From JALYUS01 sp038231255 (GTDB taxonomy: Bacteria; Chloroflexota; Chloroflexia; Thermomicrobiales; JALYUS01): 64,000 nt of DNA. Below, in pieces: positions 59,257 to 64,000 of this stretch. The stretch's first letter is position 1; every line of letters starts with the position of its first letter. A program made the translations under genes and the position numbers. The notes under the pieces were generated by a model that saw only the letters and a program-made list of their open reading frames with translations, ran no database searches and was not told where the DNA came from. The stretch covers positions 1 to 64,000 of the forward strand of contig JBBRLR010000001.1 of the NCBI GenBank assembly GCA_038231255.1, written 5' to 3'.

Positions 59257-60180
59257 ATGTCCCGTTTCCTGCTCGGACGGCTGGCGGCGACGATCCCCGT
59301 CCTGCTCGGCGTCTGGTTCCTCGTTTTTATGATGCTGCACCTCGTACCGGGCGACCCGGTGAAGATCATGCTCGCGGACTTCCAGACCAGCCCGCAGCAG
59401 ATCGAGTTGCTGCGCTCTCAGTTGCATCTCGACGACCCGCTGCCGACGCAGTTTGGCCGCTTCGTCGCGAACGCGGCACGGGGCGACCTCGGCCTTTCGA
59501 TCCGCTCGAAGCGGCCCGTGCGCACGGAGATCGCCGACAACCTTGGCTCGACACTGCAACTGGCAATCGCCGCTCTGCTGATCGCCATCGTCCTCGGTGT
59601 GACGCTCGGAATGATCGCGGCGGTCAACCAGAATGGCTGGCTCGACTTCGGACCGATGCTGCTGGCGCTCTGCGGCGTCTCGATGCCCTCGTTCTGGCTC
59701 GGGTTGCTGATGATTTTTCTCTTCTCACTTCGTCTCGGCTGGTTCCCCGCGACGGGCGGCGGCGACCTCAAGCATCTCGTCCTGCCCGCGCTGACGCTCG
59801 GCTTGAGCGCCTCCGCGATCATCGCGCGGCTCACCCGCTCCTCGATGCTCGAAGTGTTGCGGCCGGAGTACATGACAACCGCCCGCGCGAAGGGGCTGCG
59901 CGAGACGCGCGTCGTGATCCGCCACGGCTTCAAGAATGCGCTGATCCCGGTCGTGACGATCTTCGGCTTGCAGTTCGGTAGCCTGATGGCGGGCACGGTG
60001 ATCGTCGAGACGGTCTTCGCGCGCCCCGGCATCGGGCGGCTAATCGTCACCGCGATCCTCGCCAAAGACTTCCCAATGGTGCAGGGAATCGTCCTGCTGA
60101 TCGCGACAACCTACGTGATCGTCAACCTGATCGTGGACATCTCCTACGGCGTCCTCGACCCGCGCATCCGCGTCGGGTGA
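59257..60180 (+). CDS. dppB: Dipeptide ABC transporter permease (DppB-like)
   Basis: 307 residues from the ATG at 59257 (GGAG 6 bases before). It begins RFLLGRLAATIPVLLGVWFLVFMMLHL, the DppB-type N-terminus, and has a first membrane span before the VPGDPV motif. Six helices follow. The EAA coupling loop is EYMTTARAKGLRETRVVIRHG (in part), which contacts the ATPases. It pairs with the next gene to make the membrane channel. No ATPase genes are within this cluster. Confidence 0.93.
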   Translation: MSRFLLGRLAATIPVLLGVWFLVFMMLHLVPGDPVKIMLADFQTSPQQIELLRSQLHLDDPLPTQFGRFVANAARGDLGLSIRSKRPVRTEIADNLGSTLQLAIAALLIAIVLGVTLGMIAAVNQNGWLDFGPMLLALCGVSMPSFWLGLLMIFLFSLRLGWFPATGGGDLKHLVLPALTLGLSASAIIARLTRSSMLEVLRPEYMTTARAKGLRETRVVIRHGFKNALIPVVTIFGLQFGSLMAGTVIVETVFARPGIGRLIVTAILAKDFPMVQGIVLLIATTYVIVNLIVDISYGVLDPRIRVG

Positions 60181-60197
60181 AGAAGGTGATTGAGATC

Positions 60198-60253
60198 GGT
60201 GGGCGCGGGCTTTAGCCTACGCCAGACGCGGCAGGATAAAGCCCGCCGCCACC
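60198..60253. repeat. Family C repeat, copy C8
   Basis: GGTGGGCGCGGGCTTTAGCC with the complement-like GATAAAGCCCGCCGCCACC further on, between the two permease genes. Confidence 0.75.
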
Positions 60254-60269
60254 AATATAAGGGGACGTA

Positions 60270-61169
60270 ATGGCAGAGAGCGGGACATTGACCACTGCCA
60301 CGGAACGCGTCGTACTGCCGACCACGAGCGTCGGGCGGGGGCGGGCGCTCTGGCAGCGATTGCGGCGGAGCAAGGGCGCGCTCGTCGGCATCGTCATTCT
60401 CGCCGTGCTCGCCATCGTCGCGGTGGCTGCGCCCCTGATCGCGCCCTTTGATCCGATCAAGATCAGCGACAACGCGCTCTTCTCGCCGGGTAGCCCGTAC
60501 TTCTTCGGCTCGGACCAGTATGGGCGGGACATCCTCAGCCGCATCCTCTTCGGCGCGCGGATTTCGCTGACGATTGGCCTGATCTCCGTGGGCATCGCGG
60601 CGACGTTCGGCGTGACGATTGGGCTATTGGCGGGCTATTACGGCGGCTGGGTGGACGCGCTGCTGATGTACGTCATCAATGTGATGCTCGCCGTGCCCGG
60701 CATCCTGCTCGCGCTGGCAATCGTCACGATCCGGGGCAAGCCGAGCCTGGCCAATCTGATGATCGCCGTCGGCATTTCCGGCATCCCGACCTATGCGCGG
60801 CTCGTGCGCGGCTCGGTGCTGGCGGCGAAGGAGAATGTCTATGTGGACGCCGCGCGGGTGAGCGGCGCACCGACGCGGATCATCCTCGTCCGGCACCTGC
60901 TGCCGAATGTGATCGCGCCAGTGATCGTCGCGACGACGCTCGGTACGGGCACGGCAATCCTCGCCGCCGCCTCGCTCTCCTTTCTCGGCCTCGGCAGCCA
61001 GCCCCCCTCGCCGGAATGGGGGCGGATGCTCAGCGAAGGGCGCGGCTACCTGCGCGACCAGTGGTGGATCAGCACCTTCCCCGGCCTCGCGATTATGCTG
61101 ACCGTCCTCGCGATGAACCTGCTCGGCGATGGCCTGCGCGACGCCCTCGATCCGCGTTTGCGACGATGA
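60270..61169 (+). CDS. dppC: Dipeptide ABC transporter permease (DppC-like)
   Basis: 299 residues, AAGGGGA ribosome site upstream. DppC signatures: first helix GALVGIVILAVLAIVAVAAPLIAPFDP, then FFGSDQYGRDILSRILFGARISLTIG, and EAA loop YVDAARVSGAPTRIILVRHLLPN. Six membrane spans. It forms the second half of the peptide channel. The gene is followed by repeat B8 and a deacylase gene. Confidence 0.93.
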   Translation: MAESGTLTTATERVVLPTTSVGRGRALWQRLRRSKGALVGIVILAVLAIVAVAAPLIAPFDPIKISDNALFSPGSPYFFGSDQYGRDILSRILFGARISLTIGLISVGIAATFGVTIGLLAGYYGGWVDALLMYVINVMLAVPGILLALAIVTIRGKPSLANLMIAVGISGIPTYARLVRGSVLAAKENVYVDAARVSGAPTRIILVRHLLPNVIAPVIVATTLGTGTAILAAASLSFLGLGSQPPSPEWGRMLSEGRGYLRDQWWISTFPGLAIMLTVLAMNLLGDGLRDALDPRLRR

Positions 61170-61183
61170 AATGGGAGGAAGAC

Positions 61184-61301
61184 GGAGCACAAAGGACGCA
61201 AAGAACACAGAGGGCACAGAGAGGAGAGAAAGAAAAATGGGGTTGAACAGTTCTGTTTTCTTCGCTGCGATCTCTGTGTCCTCTGTGTTCTCTGTGCTGA
61301 G
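61184..61301. repeat. Family B inverted repeat, copy B8
   Basis: Left arm GGAGCACAAAGGACGCAAAG and AACACAGAGGGCACAGAGAG; right arm CTCTGTGTCCTCTGTGTTCTCTGTGC. It lies between the permease and the deacylase gene. Confidence 0.85.
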
Positions 61302-61328
61302 TTACATGTCCATCGAAGGAGACGAGCA

Positions 61329-62315
61329 ATGGCAAACACCCATCCACCAACGATCCCGATTCTTGGTCCGCTCACGGCGGGGACGACGCAGCGGCACAGG
61401 GTGACGCTGCCCGGCGCGGTGCTGGCGGATGAGGCCCGACTGGTGACGACGATCACGGGGGCGAAGCCCGGCCCGGTGCTGTTTGTCGGCGCGGGCGTGC
61501 ATGGCGGCGAGTACCCGGCGGTCGAGACGGTCATCCGCCTCAGCACGCGACTGGACGCAGCGGCGATCAGCGGCACGGTCGTGCTGATGCCGGTGCTGAA
61601 CCTGCCCGCCTTCTGGAAGCGCAGCATGTTCGTCTGCCCGGTGGACAACGTCAATCCGAACCGCGTCTTCCCCGGCGACCCGAACGGCACCTACAGCGAG
61701 CAGATGACGCACGCGCTCGTCAACGAATTCATCGTCCATGCCGATGCATATATTGACCTGCACGGCGGCGACATCCCCGAAGACCTCGTGCCCTTCAGCA
61801 TCTGCCGCAAGGGCAACGAACCGGCGGACGTGAAGGCGATGGCACTGGCGCGCGCCTTCGGGTTGCCGTATCTGCTCACCGTAGACCGGCCGATCCAGCG
61901 GGCGAAAGGGTCCTCCAGCTACGTCGCCGCCGCCGAGCGCGGTGTGCCCGGCGTCCTCGCCGAGGCGGGCGGTGTCGGCCAACTGCAACAGGAGGCTGTT
62001 GGCCTGCTCATGGATGGCGTGTATCGCGTCATGGCGCATCTCGGCATGATCCAGAAAACCCTCCCGGACGCTCCATCGCCGACAGTGCTCACGGCGTTTG
62101 AATGGCTCTACACCAAGAATGCCGGTATGTTCTACCCATCCGTGGCGGCGAACGACGAGGTGCAAAAGGGGCAGGAGATCGGCACGGTCGGCTCGCTCTT
62201 CGGCGAGACGCTGGAAACGATCGTCTCGCCCGTCACGGGCCGCGTGCTCTTTTTGACGATCAATCCGGCGGTGCTCGCGAACGGATTGCTGATCGGCATC
62301 GGGGTCGCGGAGTGA
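61329..62315 (+). CDS. Succinylglutamate desuccinylase/aspartoacylase-type (M14-like) zinc hydrolase
   Basis: 328 residues from the ATG at 61329 with AAGGAGA 6 bases before it. Zinc motif GAGVHGGEYPAVE (HxxE) and later DLHGGD (third ligand), with the VNPNRVFPGDPNGTYSEQ loop typical of the AstE/AspA group. The C-terminal beta domain carries GETLETIVSPVTGRVL. The family deacylates N-acyl amino acids. Its place between a peptide permease and a second peptide-binding protein suggests it processes the imported substrate, for example N-acyl-amino acids or amidated peptides (inference). Confidence 0.88.
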   Translation: MANTHPPTIPILGPLTAGTTQRHRVTLPGAVLADEARLVTTITGAKPGPVLFVGAGVHGGEYPAVETVIRLSTRLDAAAISGTVVLMPVLNLPAFWKRSMFVCPVDNVNPNRVFPGDPNGTYSEQMTHALVNEFIVHADAYIDLHGGDIPEDLVPFSICRKGNEPADVKAMALARAFGLPYLLTVDRPIQRAKGSSSYVAAAERGVPGVLAEAGGVGQLQQEAVGLLMDGVYRVMAHLGMIQKTLPDAPSPTVLTAFEWLYTKNAGMFYPSVAANDEVQKGQEIGTVGSLFGETLETIVSPVTGRVLFLTINPAVLANGLLIGIGVAE

Positions 62316-62316
62316 C

Positions 62317-62381
62317 GGGGAACCTAACCCCCGGCCCCTTCCCACGCTGCGGAACGGAAGGGGCCGGGGGTTAGGTTCCCC
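62317..62381. repeat. Family A hairpin, copy A5
   Basis: A perfect 26-bp stem (62317-62342 / 62356-62381), beginning GGGGAACCTAACCCCCGG, with a 13-base loop, 2 bases after the deacylase stop. The arms equal the outer arms of A2/A3 but the element lacks their 57-base centre, a solo-hairpin form. Confidence 0.92.
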
Positions 62382-62582
62382 GCACCCCTTGTCGGCGGTA
62401 CGGCGCTACGCTATGCTACTGTGTACGCACCAGTTGCATCGTCTTGTACGATACGGTGACGGTTCCTTTGACCGTCACCGAACGACAAGCGGGGCAGGGC
62501 GCGCGGGACGGTTTCGATGCCGGGCGCGGCAGCGGGAGTATGCATCGCGCCAATGGAACGCAAGTGAAGGGATGGAAGAGGT

Positions 62583-64000
62583 ATGGACGACATGACCGGC
62601 ACACCGATTGATCTGCGCGCCAAACCGGGGACGACATCAGGGCGACTGAGCCGCCGCCATTTCCTCGCCGGGGCAACCGCCGCCGCTGGGGCTGCGATCC
62701 TCGCCGCCTGCGGCGGGACGAGCAGCGCCACTGACACGCCGAAGCCGGCGACTGGTGCGACGAGCGCGCCCGCCAGTGCGCCGACGACCGCCGCTGCCGC
62801 AACTGCCGCACCAGCGACGAGCGGTTCAGCCGCCGCCCCAACCACCGCCGCTGCCGCCGCGCCGACGACTGCCGCCGCTGCCGGTGGCAAGGGCAAGGCG
62901 CTGAAGATGGCCCGCAACGCTGAGCCGCAGTCCGTGCTCATCCCGTGGCAAGCCGATGATAACCCGTCACTCTTCGTCCTCGTCAATATCTACGACACCC
63001 TCCTGCGCACAACTAAGGACGGCCTCGGTGTCGAGCCGGGCCTCGCGACGAAGTGGGAAGCGAGTGCGGACAACCTGACGTGGACTTTCACGCTGCGCGA
63101 TAACCTGAAGTTCTCCGACGGCACGCCAGTCAAGGGCGTAGATGTCAAGACCTCGCTCGATCAGTGCATCAAGGGCGAGAAGAGCGCGTGGAAGAGCAAC
63201 TACAAGGCGATCAAGGAAGTCCAAGCGCCGGATGACAAGACGATCAAGGTCATCCTCAGCCAGGCGCACGCGCCGATCCTTTCCGAACTGGCGATGTTCT
63301 GCGCCGCGATCCTGCCCGCGCAGATGGCGACGGACAGCGACAAGGATGGCTTCGACGCTACCAAGACCAAAGGTACCGGCCCCTACGTGCTGAACGGCTG
63401 GAAAAAGGGCGATCCGCTCGTCCTGACGCGCAACCCGAACTACTGGAAGGGCACGCCGAGCCTCGACACGGTGACGCTCGAATACGTGGCGGACGACAAC
63501 ACGCGCATCCTGAAATTGCAGGGCGGCGAAACCGACGTGATTGACTTCGTGCCGCTCAGCCAGATCGCGACCCTCAACCAGCAGCCGAATGTCAAGACGC
63601 AGGCCTTCGTCATCCAGCAGTTCGCGGTCATCGGCATCAACATCGAGAAGAAGCCGCTCGATGACCTGAACATCCGCCAGGCGATGAACTACGCGCTGGA
63701 CAAGGACGCGATCATCAAGACGGTCTACTTCGGCCAGGCGAAGTTCATGAACTCGCCGATCCCCCCCGGCACCTATTACGACAAGTCACTGGTCGGCTAT
63801 CCGTTCAATCTGGATAAGGCGAAGCAACTGATGGCCGCATCGTCGTCGCCGGGCGGTTTCACGCTCGACTACCCGATCGCGTCCGGCGCCAGTGTGACAC
63901 AACAAATCGCGACCATCGCAAAGGATCAATGGGCGAAAATCGGCATCACGGTGAACATCCAGTCGCAGGAGGCCAGCGTCTTCCGCACAAACTACCGCGA
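62583..64000 (+). CDS. Peptide ABC transporter substrate-binding protein with Tat/lipoprotein signal (SBP_bac_5, incomplete)
   Basis: At least 472 residues; the frame is open to the end of the window, so the 3' part is missing. Start ATG at 62583 (ATG 62592 also possible). The N-terminus is a twin-arginine lipoprotein signal: LSRRHFLAGATAAAG, then AAILAACGG (lipobox). A long Ala/Thr/Pro linker follows, then SBP_bac_5 motifs WTFTLRDNLKFSDGTPVKG, KGTGPYVLNGW and LNIRQAMNYALDKDAIIKT. It is the second binding protein of the cluster and probably serves either the DppBC pair here or a permease set beyond the window. Confidence 0.92.
   Translation, partial: MDDMTGTPIDLRAKPGTTSGRLSRRHFLAGATAAAGAAILAACGGTSSATDTPKPATGATSAPASAPTTAAAATAAPATSGSAAAPTTAAAAAPTTAAAAGGKGKALKMARNAEPQSVLIPWQADDNPSLFVLVNIYDTLLRTTKDGLGVEPGLATKWEASADNLTWTFTLRDNLKFSDGTPVKGVDVKTSLDQCIKGEKSAWKSNYKAIKEVQAPDDKTIKVILSQAHAPILSELAMFCAAILPAQMATDSDKDGFDATKTKGTGPYVLNGWKKGDPLVLTRNPNYWKGTPSLDTVTLEYVADDNTRILKLQGGETDVIDFVPLSQIATLNQQPNVKTQAFVIQQFAVIGINIEKKPLDDLNIRQAMNYALDKDAIIKTVYFGQAKFMNSPIPPGTYYDKSLVGYPFNLDKAKQLMAASSSPGGFTLDYPIASGASVTQQIATIAKDQWAKIGITVNIQSQEASVFRTNYR

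Overview
The window is GC-rich (low to mid 60s percent by eye), densely coding DNA with strong Shine-Dalgarno sites, frequent GTG/TTG starts and many intergenic palindromes. Several traits together suggest a heterotrophic Chloroflexota bacterium, perhaps Thermomicrobia-like: lipoprotein and Tat-lipoprotein peptide-binding proteins with Ala/Thr/Pro linkers, a DUF433/DUF5615 toxin-antitoxin remnant, an F420/flavin LLM oxidoreductase style gene set, and the GCAAAGGCGCAGAG repeat type. No rRNA or single-copy phylogenetic marker is present, so this placement is inference.

Layout. 1-1298: end of a dipeptide ABC operon (two ATPases). 1.4-8.2 kb: site-2 protease, HD protein, relic of mannonate dehydratase, membrane protein, methyltransferase, cysteine desulfurase and two orphan response regulators. 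8.4-10.5 kb: MMPL/RND exporter. 10.5-16.2 kb: minus-strand run of LLM oxidoreductase, AlkA-like glycosylase, two VOC proteins, an NTF2-like protein, and a WYL regulator translationally coupled to a peroxiredoxin fused to a cold-shock domain. 16.3-22.5 kb: S9 peptidase, PIG-L deacetylase, RtcB RNA ligase with an attenuator-like leader, and a secreted alpha/beta hydrolase. 22.5-28.2 kb: tRNA-Arg(CCG), DUF1232 protein, DedA paralogue 1, DUF1989 protein, lipoprotein ribonuclease with barstar-like inhibitor, MFS transporter. 28.2-37.4 kb: frameshifted SDR, LD-carboxypeptidase, beta-lactamase-like hydrolase, SGNH hydrolase, Gfo/Idh/MocA oxidoreductase, DedA paralogue 2, acyltransferase. 37.7-45.6 kb: ECF sigma factor, then a set that fits aerobic 2-aminobenzoyl-CoA (anthranilate) degradation: RidA, CoA ligase, LLM flavoprotein, fused flavin monooxygenase/old-yellow-enzyme reductase, enoyl-CoA hydratase. 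45.6-49.5 kb: CPBP protease, GMC dehydrogenase with its gluconate-dehydrogenase-type small subunit, and a decayed toxin-antitoxin pair. 49.5-64 kb: DPP-IV-like peptidase, hydantoinase-like amidohydrolase, large secreted subtilase, creatininase-family amidohydrolase, and a peptide ABC uptake cluster (Sec-lipoprotein binding protein, two permeases, AstE/AspA-type deacylase, second Tat-lipoprotein binding protein running off the end).

How it works together. The secreted subtilase, S9 peptidases, amidohydrolases and ABC peptide importers suggest peptide scavenging. The aromatic cluster suggests use of anthranilate-like compounds. Three families of intergenic palindromes sit between most genes: C/G-rich hairpins (A), GCAGAGGACGCAGAG-type long inverted repeats (B) and REP/REPIN-like GTAG/GTGG palindromes (C).

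The most unusual items are the peroxiredoxin/cold-shock fusion overlapping a WYL regulator, the promoter-terminator-antiterminator leader of rtcB, the membrane-anchored RNase/barstar pair, and the palindromes inserted between genes of the aromatic cluster and into the 3' end of a regulator gene.
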